Part shown: positions 25,001 to 35,767 of the stretch, piece after piece | How the letters are laid out: each line of letters begins with the position of its first letter | Numbering within the stretch: position 1 is the first letter of the stretch | NCBI GenBank assembly: GCA_027596035.1 | Contig: JADGJA010000136.1 | Location: forward strand, 1-37,863 | From: Thoreauomyces humboldtii | Lineage: Eukaryota > Chytridiomycota > Chytridiomycetes > Spizellomycetales > Powellomycetaceae | Reading direction: 5' to 3' | DNA: 37,863 bases | The notes under the pieces: model-generated | Seen by the model: the letters and a program-made list of their open reading frames with translations, nothing else | Databases searched by the model: none | What the model was told of the DNA's origin: nothing | Translations under genes and position numbers: made by a program

Positions 25001-26509
25001 CGGAAGAAAGCGAACCTGCGATCGTTGAACCTCGTATTGAAACCAACAAAACCAAACGTGCCCCTGGTTCCGAACCTGAACCAGCTCTTCCGAAACCGAA
25101 ATCAAAAGCCAAAAAGACGGTGGTGCCACCAGTAGTTGATGAGGAAGCCGAACCCAACACGGCCTCATCAAAACCGTCTCCACAGAAACGCAAGCGCAAG
25201 CCCAAAGCCGCTGCTCCGCTGATACCGCCACCGAACCCTGTCTCGGAGGATGAGGAACAGGAGAATGTAATTTCCGAAGACATCGAGGACACAGCAGATA
25301 TCGAACCAGTTGCAGCGCCGTCGAAAAAATCTCGAACTGGGAGAAGCAAACCTCCGAAGCCTGCTCTAAAGGTTATGGAAGCCGATAACGAAGGGCTTTC
25401 TGACGTGTACGCTGAAGAGAACGCGGGACGAAAGCCGCGTCGGAAAACCAACAAAGAATGGTGGAAGCTGGGCGGTGAACCCGAAGCTGTCGATGACGAA
25501 GAGATCGCGAAAGGTGACAATGCTGCGGCACCAGCGGTGCCTGCAAAGAAGCGTGCAAAGAAGAAGGGGCAGGTCGCAGAGGAAGGCAGTAATGAAGTCG
25601 AGCCCGTCATCGAGGACCCCGTCGATGATGCGCAGCCCGCGGATAAAGTGCCTCAGCAACCCGTCCGAAAGTCCCGGAAGGGACCCGCGAAAGACGATGA
25701 TATCGAGGGAGCTGATGATGAGGACGCCGCGGCATTACAGCCTGCCAAGCCCTTTTCCCGAAAAAGAAAGAAGGCGGCTGCTCCCGCAGATGTTGATACT
25801 GTGGAAACTGGATTTTCTGTGGATACTGCCCAAAACGAGGAAAGTCTGATTGCAAAAAGCGCACCAGCACCGAAGAAGACGACGGCTAAACAACGCAAAA
25901 ATAACGCGGTTGTCACCGAGGCGACGACAACAGACGACGTGCCAGCTACGGACAGTCCTTCTCTCGCGCCATCCTCCAATAATGTCGGCAGGGCCGAGGC
26001 CATCGCAGCTGCGGCAGCTGAAGCCGCCGCGGTCGAAGCCGAGGAGGAACAGAAGAGGGTTACTAACGCAAAGAAGCGGAAGCTCAATCCAGGACGAAAG
26101 GTCTCGATGGATCCAAACGATGTCGAGAACCAGGTACGGCGAAAGGCATGTTGCAGCAAGATGAAGGTCAATTTCTAAACTTACCAATCGTGTCTTGTAG
26201 CCACGTGCACGTCCTGCAGCAGTAGCAAGCAAAGTTCCCCAGGAAACGAAATCTCTATCCGCTATTACCACCACCACAACATTACCATCATCATCAGCAT
26301 CGTCTAGCTTTTCATCGGCGCCCACGGTCCTCTCGCTATCCCAACGAGCAGCAGCGTTCTCCTCGGACCAGGAGACCCGGACGTCAAGCGGCACAACGAA
26401 ACCGTCTTTACCCAATGTTAATGCCAAGAAGCGCATGGTGTTCGGAAAGCGAACGGTCACGAGGGATCCCGAACAACTTGCCGAGATATTGAAGGGATAT
26501 GGGTTGTAG
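22069..26509 (+). CDS. Kinesin-like protein with degenerate, probably ATP-incompetent N-terminal motor domain
   Basis: Seven exons (22069-23262, 23323-23355, 23428-23539, 23608-23681, 23751-24482, 24568-26133, 26201-26509) give 1339 residues. Residues 1-300 follow the kinesin motor in order and spacing: Tyr-Leu-Asp-Gly-Cys-Phe (43-48) for the Phe-Asp-x-Val-Phe strand; Asn-Gly-Leu-Ser-Thr-Ala-Leu-Phe (72-79) leading to the P-loop position (80-88); Gly-His-Leu-Met-Met-Gly-Asp-Leu-Gly (187-195) for the switch II strand; and Pro-Leu-Pro-His-Asp-Ala-Ser-Ile-Leu-Thr (237-246) then Phe-Gly-Gly (253-255), as in the Pro-Tyr-Arg-Asp-Ser-Lys-Leu-Thr..Leu-Gly-Gly segment. P-loop, switch I and the switch II Gly-Ser-Glu are absent. 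Residues about 305-790 are coiled coil; then an acidic run (Asp/Glu, around 815) and a long Lys/Pro/Ala-rich disordered tail with basic nuclear-signal-like clusters, ending in a compact motif with Val-Phe-Gly-Lys-Arg. It probably dimerises and may bind microtubules or a partner without moving. Confidence 0.75.
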
Positions 26510-27213
26510 GGAATCTCACCAGGATACTAGGACGGGTGGTTTTGGAGAAAGTGTTGGACGATAGCCTGACCGGAGTTTCACTCGTGAGTTGGGAAGAACA
26601 AGGAAAATTGATCTTGCATGCCGCCCTGTTATTAGAATCTGGGGAGGTGTTGATCGGTCTGTAGCCATCCCTTGACAGTATGAGACTCGCCGGGGAGGGA
26701 CTGGGGGAGGGCCAGGGGGAGGGAGCCTGCAAGAGACGCCTGCAAGTAGGCTGAGCTGTCGGTGCCATCGTCGCTGAGTCAGCCGTCTTGGGAGAAGTCT
26801 CCGACTTCTGAGCCGACGCCAATCTATTTGCGGCAACGAAGTCGGCCACAAGGTCAGCGTCGGAGCGGCATAGAGCTTCGTCACTTCCACTTTTTCGGAC
26901 GCTCTAAATCCTCGCTTCCCCTCCCCTCCCTCGACCGTTCTATCTAGGTTTTTGTTATCGCTTTCATCTTGCGTGTTGATCTCTGCTGGGTGGCTTCCAG
27001 AAGTAATATCATTCATCACAACATCGCGACGTCTTACGTTCGGCATCCCACCACCTCCCAGCCGAACTATCGCCATTTGAAGCAAAGAATAAGGCTCGAG
27101 CAACGTAGAGCGGAAATACGACCAACATCCATTCAACATTCTGTCCGTAACTTCGAGACATAATCGTAGAGGCGGGGCCACCGCACCAGAAGTCTGACTC
27201 TTCCTAGACTGTC
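26510..27213. other. Intergenic between kinesin-like gene and FHA gene
   Basis: 704 bases on the way from one plus-strand gene to the next; should hold a 3' UTR and the promoter of the FHA gene. Minus-strand open frames exist (for example 26516-27181) without a convincing start or domain. Confidence 0.4.
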
Positions 27214-30200
27214 ATGTCTGACCCCACCCAGCACACCCTCGAGCTGAATGGTCTCATCGACGCCTTTGCCCGAGAAACCCACCGACTCGTCGGAGCATAC
27301 CAGAAAATCAGCGAACCGTCTGAGGCGGACGCCGTGGGTGCTTTCGCTAACCAGTGGAGAGCCATCGAACGAATCGCTACCTCTCTGCACAAATCCCTCG
27401 GAAACAGGGATGCGATTATCGGTCCACACGTTTCGAGGGCAGCTAGCATGGTGGCTGGAGTGCTGCAGGGCAAAAGAGGAACGAGCGTCGACAGAGAGTT
27501 CACCACTTGCGTTATCGCCCTGTTGACAGCCGTCAAAGAGGTTGTCAAAGTGCATGTCGAACACCCAGTAGCCGACAAAACGGCATCTTCTACGCCCGCA
27601 GCCGCTGTTAAAGACAAACAAAGTGAAGATAGACAACGTCAGCCAAGTCTGGCTCCCTCTCGACCTGAGGAATTCGATCAACAGCTTCCCAAAGAAAGCG
27701 AGGAAGCACAGCAACTAGTGACGCAAGATGCAGCACTCGCCCCACCGATGCGAGCACCGCCTCGTTCCAGTTCACAGCGTCAAGCTTTGGATGCTATTGC
27801 CTCAAGTCTGGATGCGCCGACCATCGCGATAGACTCTGGAGCGGCACCACCTCCTCCAATACCCCCTCTTTTCACGAAGCCTGCGAGGGCTAGGTCGCAG
27901 CAACCTGGAACAAAGTCTCAATCTGCGTCGATGGAACAGCTGGACAGTACTCAACGAGGCAGTCAGCCTACTCTTGCGGAAGCGAACAAGAAGGCCGGGT
28001 CGAAGGAGTCCTTCATCTCTTCGCATGAGCAATTGCAGGTCGGCAGCATTGACGAGACTGCTGAGCGATTTGTTCAAGATGGGCACAAGTCGACTCGGAA
28101 TTCCAGGCAGCCCGAATCGCTGTCATCGGATAATGACTCTCAGACTGCGTTGTCAAATCTTGAGCCTGCGACTCCAACTGGTGTTGAGAAGCATTCAAGC
28201 ACATTTGTTCCATCCTCTCCTCCTGTAGTTGATGAGACCAGGAACTTCGCGAATGAATCAGCACCTTCTGCAATCAGTAGCGAGCAGGAAGAAGCTGAAT
28301 TGGATCGAACCGCAAATGCTCTTGAAACCGAAGCGCAGGAGGGCGAAGCATCTGTCGACAAGCGAGGCGACGAATCTGCGCTGGATTCGCTTAGCAAGAA
28401 GGCCTCTGCGGTGGAAGCAGTTGAAGATTCGACGGACACGCCACCGGCTGCACCACAAATGTCGGCAGAAGTAGCCGTCGAACTAGTAGCGCGGGGGGAG
28501 CAAGTTCCCTCTCGTCGAGGATCTCGCAATGAAGCTTCTGAGAACTCTTTCGAATCGGACTCCGCGTCTAAGACGGCGGAAGTCGGCCCCGGCTTGCCAG
28601 ACGCAATTCCGTTGAACGTCTCGGCGGATCGACAATCATCCGTATCTGAACTAGGCAATCTAAAGCTTGCGGAAACTCAGGTCCTCCCGCGCAAGGCAAG
28701 CTCACAGTCTCTCGAGGCTGCTGAGACTTCGACAATCACTGTCACTGAGCTGCTGTCAGCCACGCCCGTAGAAACTTCGGCTCCCATTGTTCAAGTCGTC
28801 ACAGTCCCAGCTAGGATTCTTGAGGGTCGATCAATCGATCATCGCAATAGCGGCCTGGAGATTGGTACGAGTGCAGCCAGCCTTAAGCGTCCCGTTGTTC
28901 CCGTTGCCGAGAACTCTACGCGCGCAAAGGCCGAACTTTTCAAGGCTAAGGCGGCGATTCAATTGGCGCCGACACCTGCTCCGAGACAAAAGCTATCTGA
29001 CCTGGCGCCTGGACGGTCAGCACCGTTTGCGGGTGCCACCACTTCGCAGACCTCGCCACGCCAGAAACTATCCGATCAGCCTCCCGGGCGTGTGACCATT
29101 GCACTCAAAGGAACATCCGTCCCACTTAAGGATGCGGACGGTCCTTCCGCTCCTGTGGATCGTCTTGCGGCACTGAAAGCGCGGAAGCAAGCAAACCGAA
29201 GTTCGTTGATGCACGTTCCATCCGTCCGACAGGCCGCTGCCTTCTTCGAAAACGCAGCGACCAAGGTAGCGGAGTCGGCTAACTCGCTCAAGCGAAGACC
29301 GCCCTCCGGCGCTCAACAAAGGGTGAACAGTCGCTCGGGAAGCGGATCTTATCTGGCAGGGACATCCGAATCCAATGACGACTTGGGAGGAAATCTGACC
29401 GACACCGACACCCTCGCTAGCGTCGGCAGCTCCTTCGACAACCTCAAGGATTACGCGGGGGACAACAACGAGGACGATGTCAATTCCCATCAGTCGGAGG
29501 ATCATTCGGCCGCTCACTCGCAGCACGCAGACTCCGAAGACGACTACGAGATCGACTCGCCCGTTCCCGTCACAACCCACTCCTACAGCAGCGCGCGACA
29601 GGGCTCTCAGAGCTCACCGAACCAGGACTCGCCCAGCACAGTCACGGGTGAAGAAGAGGACGCCATCGGTGGGAATGGAGTAGTCAAACAGTTGGGCAGA
29701 AAACTATCTCAGCCGTCTTTGAAGCAAGTTTCGGAAACCGTTGTTTCGCCTCACGTCCATACGCCGAACACGGCCGTGGAACACGACGACCTCAACGACG
29801 AGTCTCACCCTTTGGCGCCTGTTGAGAGTCTAAAGAATGTTCTGCACCTGGCAAAAAATGTCATCGTGGATCTACTGCATCCTCGGGAAGAGCCTGCGCA
29901 ATATGCTTCCGAGAACCCGACACCCATCGTCGTGATGCGCATGGAGCATGGCACGGCGCAAACCGAGCAGGTTGTTCAGGTCACCGAGTCGACAAAGGTT
30001 ATTGAGACGGCTCGTTCGGAAGAAGCACCAGCGCAGGTCGAGTTGGTTCCTGCAAAGCCGCACGATATGCAAAAGTTCAGTTCTCGACCAACGTCCAGAG
30101 TTCCGGAACTCGTGCAGCGACCCGTCGAGGAGGAGCTTAGGCAGACAGATCGACCAAGGTCGAGGATTCCGGAACCCGTGCAGCCGCTCGTTGAGGAAGA

Positions 30201-33200
30201 ACTCGGGCAAACAGGTCGACCGAAGTCGAGGATTTCGAACTCTCAGACTGTAGATTCCGAGACCTCGCTGCGGGAAAGGCAAGGCGACAGTCGGCCGCAA
30301 TCTACACTTCCTACAGCGCGACCCCGAAAAGTGGAAGATCCTACCGGCTTGAAAGCGGCAGTCGAATTGACTGATGCTTCGAAAGAGCGTTCGTTCTCAC
30401 GACCATCGTCTAAGGTGCCGGAGCTCGCTTATGCGCAAACAGCGTTAGATGATGAACCATCAACGTCAATGGACAACAATTCAGCTGATGAAGATGACTT
30501 CTCGCCGGTCTCATGTGCATTGAACGAGTTGATCAATGCTGGAGAGCACGATGCCGAAGACGCTCTGGATGTCCAACCAGCTGCTGAGATCCAACCTTTT
30601 CAGAGAGCAAACGAGCGTACGGGGTCCTTCGAGCCCGAAAAAGATCGAGATATCTCGTTGCGACAAGGGAAATCTGTGGAGTCCACTGAGCCGGTTCTTT
30701 CTGTTGCTTCGGAAAATGTCGTTGAATTGGAGAACAAGCCCCAAGCAGACGCTGGACCTAATAATGCTGACGGTGCCTCGGGACGACAGAGCAACTCCAG
30801 TCGTCCATTGTCCACCAAGCCACCACAGCAAAGCGCTCGCACTTCGGTGGTGATCCCGGTCATCGACATTGTTCCTCAAACACCGGAGATAGAACCATAT
30901 TCCGGCGCGACAGACGTTATTTTATCATCTCTACAGGAAGCAGAGCTTGTTCCGGCGGTGGAAGAATCTTCGGGTCTCCGTCCCAGCGTCTCCACGGCTG
31001 CGATCGATCAGCTCATCCGACGTCTTTCATGTCTGCCTATTGCCGAAGTTGCTCCTATCGGGACGGTCACAGAAGATTACGGAAAGTCAACTTCGGTGTC
31101 CGAGCCCGAGGTGCGGCCCAGGTATCCACGATTGGCGGGCTTGGTCAAGCAGGACACATTCGGCACTAGCAACACCACCTTGCCCGACACAACACCCGAT
31201 GATGGAGTGACATCTAACACAGAAACTCAGCAGCTTCAGGAGCAGTCGAAAGAACTCGCCGCTCCTCACGTGGACTCGTCGGTCGAATCGCACACCCCGG
31301 ATCAGCAAATGTCCGACTCAGACTCTGTCGAACCGGCACGGGTGAGAAAACCATCCCTTGCCGAGGCCATAAGTGCTGCTCCAGCATCGACAAGACCTAC
31401 GCAACCCTACAGGGCTGTGCGCATCGGACTTACCCCGTTGAACGGCCAGTTCACGGCATTTAGCATGTATCTTCACAACAACCTGCGACTCGGTCGCGGG
31501 GTGGCTAGGGACGGGTTCAAGGCTTTTGCGTCCCAGGTTGTCTCGCGAAACCATTGCGACTTCATGGCAAAGGAGGAGCGGGTGTACATCAAGGATTGTG
31601 GAAGCAACAGCGGAACGTTCGTGAATGGCATGAGGCTCAGCAGTCTGGGCACGGAGAGCGAGCTCAAGGAATTGCATGATGGAGACCTCGTTCAGCTCGG
31701 AAAGGACTACGAGGGTGCCGCAGGTGGTAACGTGCCCGAAGGTGAATAGCTATTGAGCCTGACCTTAGTATGTCGACGGTAAGTTTAACTGTGGTTTCTA
31801 TGAAAGCTCGTAGAAAGTGCGTGAAGATATCCATCAAGCTGGAGCTGGTACCAGATCTGAGGATTCTCGCAAAGCCCTTAAAGTAAGTGTAAATTTCCGG
31901 ACTGCCATTTGCGAAGTTTTCTCACGATTATCGTGCTTCAGTGCTGTTGCCAGTGCACCTCCGGTCGTTTCACCAAAGTCCGCGCGGCCACTGTGCGTGT
32001 CGAGCTCAGACCTTCTTGTTTAATTGAGAAGAGACTAATACCTTTTCTATGTTCAGAAGCACTAAAGTCGTTGCAGCAGAGCAGCACAAGCCAACTGCAG
32101 AAGTAAAGACTGACAACCAGAGGTGAGAGTGTACTGACTGCCGTGCATACAGATCATTGCTCAATAGTTTTCCTTTTAGTGCAAGCGGCTCCGTTGATTC
32201 AGTCACGAAACCGGGGGGATCTTCGAGGTATGTACTCTGATCGGTCAATAAAAACCTTGTTGTTTGCCTTTATACTTATTACTGTATAAAGTGCGCTTGA
32301 CTTGACGGGTCAGCGCGACGTAACGCTGCTCAGGAGTCAGTCCGGAACTCAGTCCATGTGAGTTTTAGATCCAACCTTTTGAGTTACTCTGTCGTCAAAC
32401 TAATGCAGAAGGCGTTGACAGCTCTGGACGACAAGGAGAAGATGATACGGGCCCCCTTCGGACCGCCACCATTCAGAGGGCGGGCTCTTCCGGAACTGTT
32501 GAAGGAATTGCAGCGTCGGATGCGAAATCGATCCCCTTCAGTCGAAAAAGCTCGAATGCTATTGCCGATCCCATCTTCAAGACGGCACCCGGGAGCTCGT
32601 TATCATCTCCGTCGAGTGGCGGGGATAACGCCGGCGGTCTGACTGCTCTCCCAACTGCAGGTTTCAAACCGAGTGACGGCTCCGGAAGTCGCGACTTGCA
32701 GGTCCCGCTCGGCTCGACAGGCAACATTTCGGCCAATGCCTCTGGTTCCAACATCGCGGCCACCAGTACTGACAACCTGTCGAGTTCGAACCTCAACGCC
32801 AGCAGCACTGGTAACCTCCTCGCCACAAATCTGTCGGCCTCAAATCTTACCGCGAGTACAGCGAATCTCTTGCGCCAGCCGTCAGCGCCGCGAAGCAAGT
32901 ACACACTCACGATCTTTGGGACAAAAGACAAGATACGGAAGATTCAGATAGCAGGCGCAGATGGCACCGAAGGCTTGACTGTAGGGCTCAAGTTCTGGGA
33001 CACCAAACGGTAAGACTTTCTTAGCTAGATCGCTCGGAAATCTTATCATGATACTAACGCCATGGTGATGTGCGCTTGAAGGGTCGTGATGATTCAAGAC
33101 CAACGGGCAGGGTACGCTTCACAGAACCCGGCATTTGAGATCTTTCCTGACCCGCGGGCCCCGACTGATTCGCCGCTATCCGTTCACACTCCTTACGTGA

Positions 33201-33667
33201 TTACTACCGCGACCGGAGCCGGGATGGGCAAGTTCCAGTACATCAGCGAGATGAAGTTGGCCGTCGAGTCGGCGCCAGTCTTCTCGACCCAAGTCCCACC
33301 GCCTGGAGAGTCTGATCAACCGGGCGCACTTGCCAGCAAATTGTCGGGCAATCTTGCGGACGGCATGAGCAGGATACCCGGTTCGCGAGACTCGTACCTC
33401 GCGCGACCAGACAGCCCGGCGTCCTACCCCGGTCCTTCGTTCACGTTCACCGGGAACCTCAAGGAGCACAAGTACATTATCGTGATGCGACGACCCAACT
33501 CGAGGGAGCAGAGGGTAGTCGGAGAAGCTGCTGGTCGTCAGTTGACGAGGAAGAGCGTGCTCGAACACAAGTCGGTCACTCATCTAGAGCTAGAGGACGA
33601 TACTTTTGGGCAACTCTTTATCGCTGCCGTCGTGTTCCTGGCGCTTTCGGCTGGGTCCGACCAGTGA
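27214..33667 (+). CDS. Very large FHA-domain protein with possible C-terminal tubby-like domain
   Basis: Exon 1 starts at 27214 and stays open to a stop at 31749. Reading on in frame needs splicing near 31724: proposed exons 27214-31723, 31769-31778, 31814-31882, 31942-31992, 32057-32122, 32180-32227, 32292-32357, 32422-33009 and 33082-33667, about 1997 residues. Residues 1-115 are helical, 120-1390 disordered, Ser/Glu-rich. The FHA domain, which binds phosphothreonine peptides, covers about 1400-1530, with Leu-Gly-Arg-Gly (1426-1429), Ser1444-Arg1445-Asn-His1447 and Asn-Ser-Gly-Thr-Phe-Val-Asn (1465-1471). Its last strand (Lys-Cys-Val-Lys-Ile) is encoded in the exon at 31814. A Ser/Asn/Gly-rich linker leads to a beta-rich region (about 1765-1997) ending in a hydrophobic segment four residues before the stop: either a membrane anchor or the buried helix of a tubby/LURP-like fold. 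The first two introns are uncertain; the others are phase-consistent. Confidence 0.8.
30085..30237 (+). repeat. Coding tandem repeat, 66-bp (22-residue) unit
   Basis: Two adjacent units (30085-30150, 30151-30216) encode Arg-Pro-x-Ser-Arg-Val/Ile-Pro-Glu..Val-Glu-Glu-Glu-Leu-x-Gln-Thr, and a third begins at 30217 (Arg-Pro-Lys-Ser-Arg-Ile). A looser copy (Arg-Pro-Ser-Ser-Lys-Val-Pro-Glu) follows near 30400. All are in the disordered part of the FHA protein. Confidence 0.8.
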
Positions 33668-34278
33668 GTCTTGACCATGCGAAAATACAACTCTGTAATA
33701 TGACTGGTTTTAACTTTTTGAGACGGAGGTCTGTCGAAAAAAAATGGTTCGGAGAAGAAAAGGAAGAAGGTTGGAGAGGGCCTCCTGGCTGTGCACTTCA
33801 TCCGATCAGCCGACGTTGGGGAAAGGAAGGGCAAGTTTGTGCACAAAGTGTGCAAAATCACAAAGTCGCACCAGTTGTGGGGGCTCGTGTGCGTCGAAGC
33901 CTTTGCTGTTGCTCAAGGCCTCCATCATGATGGCGGTGTGGTCTGTGGAGGGCTGGAGGACGGCGTGGAGGGCCCGTTCTGAGCAGGGATTTGGGCATTC
34001 TTGGCGGTAGACCCGTCTTACGTCGCGTCACGGGAGCCAACCAAAACCATGCCTTTCGCTTCCTCAAGCGCGCAGCAGCGGGTAGCACGTTTGGAGGGCG
34101 CTCGAGTGACCAGTCGTTCGGTGGTTCAAAAGGTCCTGGATCTCCTCGGCCCCTCTTCCTCCCCGCCCAAAGCTAAATAATCCGCTAGAAACTCCCGCTT
34201 TTTGGACCATCGTCGCTTGTTCAGCATACAGTATCCCTCATAGCTTCTTTTTTTGCAACCCCTTCGATACTCTTTACA
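33668..34278. other. Intergenic between FHA gene and FAS1 gene
   Basis: 611 bases, 3' end of the FHA gene and promoter of the FAS1 gene. Short GC-rich open frames on both strands look like chance. The last 30 bases before the FAS1 start are T/C-rich, fitting a fungal leader. Confidence 0.4.
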
Positions 34279-35282
34279 ATGCGTTTCGCTTTTGCTGCTC
34301 TGGTCTCTTTCGCCGCTGGCGTCGTCTGCGCCCAGGAATTGTCCCTTCCCACCAACACCATCTGGCAAAATGTCGTTGCCTACGACCAGACCGCCGACAA
34401 CGGAAACAACACTTACCACATCAGCACCGTCAACTCGTACGCGTCCGACATTCAAGAAATTCTTTCGGGCCCCGGACCCTTCACTTTCTTTGCGCCTTCG
34501 GACCATTCGTTCGGTCGCCTTGCGGACACCAACGCATCCTTCCTTGCCTCTTGGAAGAAGGATGCCGCTTTGATCAAGGCCACTTTGGAATGTGAGTTGC
34601 GTGGCCAACAAAACTGTTTGCCTCTGACGTGTCCCAAAGTGACTGCTCCGCCACTGCCCGCTGGAAAGTGCGGCCGCTGTCCATAAATCCCACAGCTTAC
34701 TGACAGAATTCTCAACGTACTATAATAGACCACATCATCACCGGAGTGTACGACATCCACGCTGCCGCTCCTTCCCCACACACTCTGTTGCCCTCCATCC
34801 TCACTCCCTCGGTCATCGATGCCACCATCGTCCCCAGCACGGCCGCCAACCCCGTCGGCTGGGTCGTCTGCATCTTGAAGGGCGAACTTCCCGTCTCGGC
34901 GAGCATCGTCCACACGATGCCCTCCTCCAACGGCATCCTCTACGTCATCGACACCATGCTCACCCCTCCCGCCGAAGCCCTCGCCGCCGCCGCCAACGGT
35001 ACCATCAACACCATCGTCCCCGTCGTCGCCTCCTCGACCGTCGCCGTCGCCGTCTCCACCTCCGTGTCCGTGGCCACCGCCACCGCATCCCCCACGGCCG
35101 TCGCTCAGCAGACTTCCGGAACCGCTGCTGCCGCTTCGAGAACCGCTTCCTCCGCCCCTACCCAGTCCGTCGCTGCCCAGGGATCCACCGCCGTCAACAG
35201 CGGTGCTTCCTCCGTCGTCGCAACCCGCTCGATCCTCGGCGCCGCCGTCGCTTGCGTCGCTTTCTTTGCTTTCGCTCTGTAG
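34279..35282 (+). CDS. Secreted FAS1 (fasciclin) domain protein with GPI-anchor signal
   Basis: Two exons (34279-34591, 34729-35282; intron 137 nt, GTGAGT..TAG) give 288 residues. Residues 1-18 form a signal peptide ending Val-Cys-Ala. A single FAS1 domain (about 30-185) shows the H1-type signature Phe-Thr-Phe-Phe-Ala-Pro-Ser-Asp-His-Ser-Phe (72-82) and, across the splice junction, Leu-Ile-Lys-Ala-Thr-Leu-Glu-Tyr-His-Ile (98-107), the conserved Tyr-His box of FAS1. A Ser/Thr/Ala-rich region follows, and a terminal hydrophobic stretch with Ala-Phe-Phe-Ala-Phe-Ala-Leu indicates GPI attachment. FAS1 proteins mediate cell-cell or cell-matrix adhesion, and in fungi are often cell-wall proteins linked to development or virulence. 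The domain is weakly conserved in its second half. Family assignment is good; partner and role are not known. Confidence 0.85.
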
Positions 35283-35767
35283 AGCCGGGTCTTGCTCCCT
35301 CCGTTCATCCACACCCCCTCATCATATAGCCCTTTTTGTAGACATTTCAGATTTTGAATATTATCAAAGAGTTTTTCACCACCCTTCTCATGAGAACGCC
35401 GTTCACCTGATCTCGCAGCTCATCTGATCTGCTTGAACTTTTCCAGTCTGCTACCACGCGGGAGAAGTCATAAACTACGTATCAAAGGTTTACGACTTGC
35501 TGATCGGATGTCGAGCTAAACGGAAAGAGGCGAGCGGTCGACGAGGGATGTGGAATATACAATCTCTGCTTAAAAAATCAAATAATACAAACTACTCAAA
35601 ATGCATACAATATACTGTCCATACCCATTGTCCGTCCAACCATCCATCCAAAGTTCCATCCAACCATCTTATTGCCATCTTCTTGTGTCCATCTCTCTCT
35701 TCTTTTTTTTTTCTCTCTCTCTCTGTCTCTCTCTCTCTCTCGAAAACGCTCCTTCTCAAAAAAAATT
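35283..35767. other. Convergent 3' region with CT-rich simple repeat
   Basis: 485 bases between the FAS1 gene (plus) and the zinc-finger gene (minus). A CATC-rich stretch near 35637-35680 is followed by the CT tract listed separately. No gene supported. Confidence 0.45.
35690..35741. repeat. CT-rich microsatellite
   Basis: Runs of CT interrupted by T10 and TGT, directly before the 3' end of the minus-strand zinc-finger gene, so it would be GA-rich in that mRNA's 3' region. Simple repeat, likely length-variable between strains. Confidence 0.85.

Noticed and set aside
26457..26849. Minus-strand open frame with a stretch of plausible protein sequence between the kinesin-like and FHA genes
   Set aside because: It starts at GTG, has no ATG or splice partner upstream, overlaps the 3' end of the kinesin-like coding region, and most of its length is Pro/Ser/Arg-rich as expected from GC-rich chance frames.
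34452..35312. Long minus-strand open frame (286 codons, Gly/Asp-rich) opposite the FAS1 gene
   Set aside because: Shadow of the Ala/Ser/Thr-rich coding strand; its Gly-Asp composition is the reverse complement of GCC/GTC/ACC codons.
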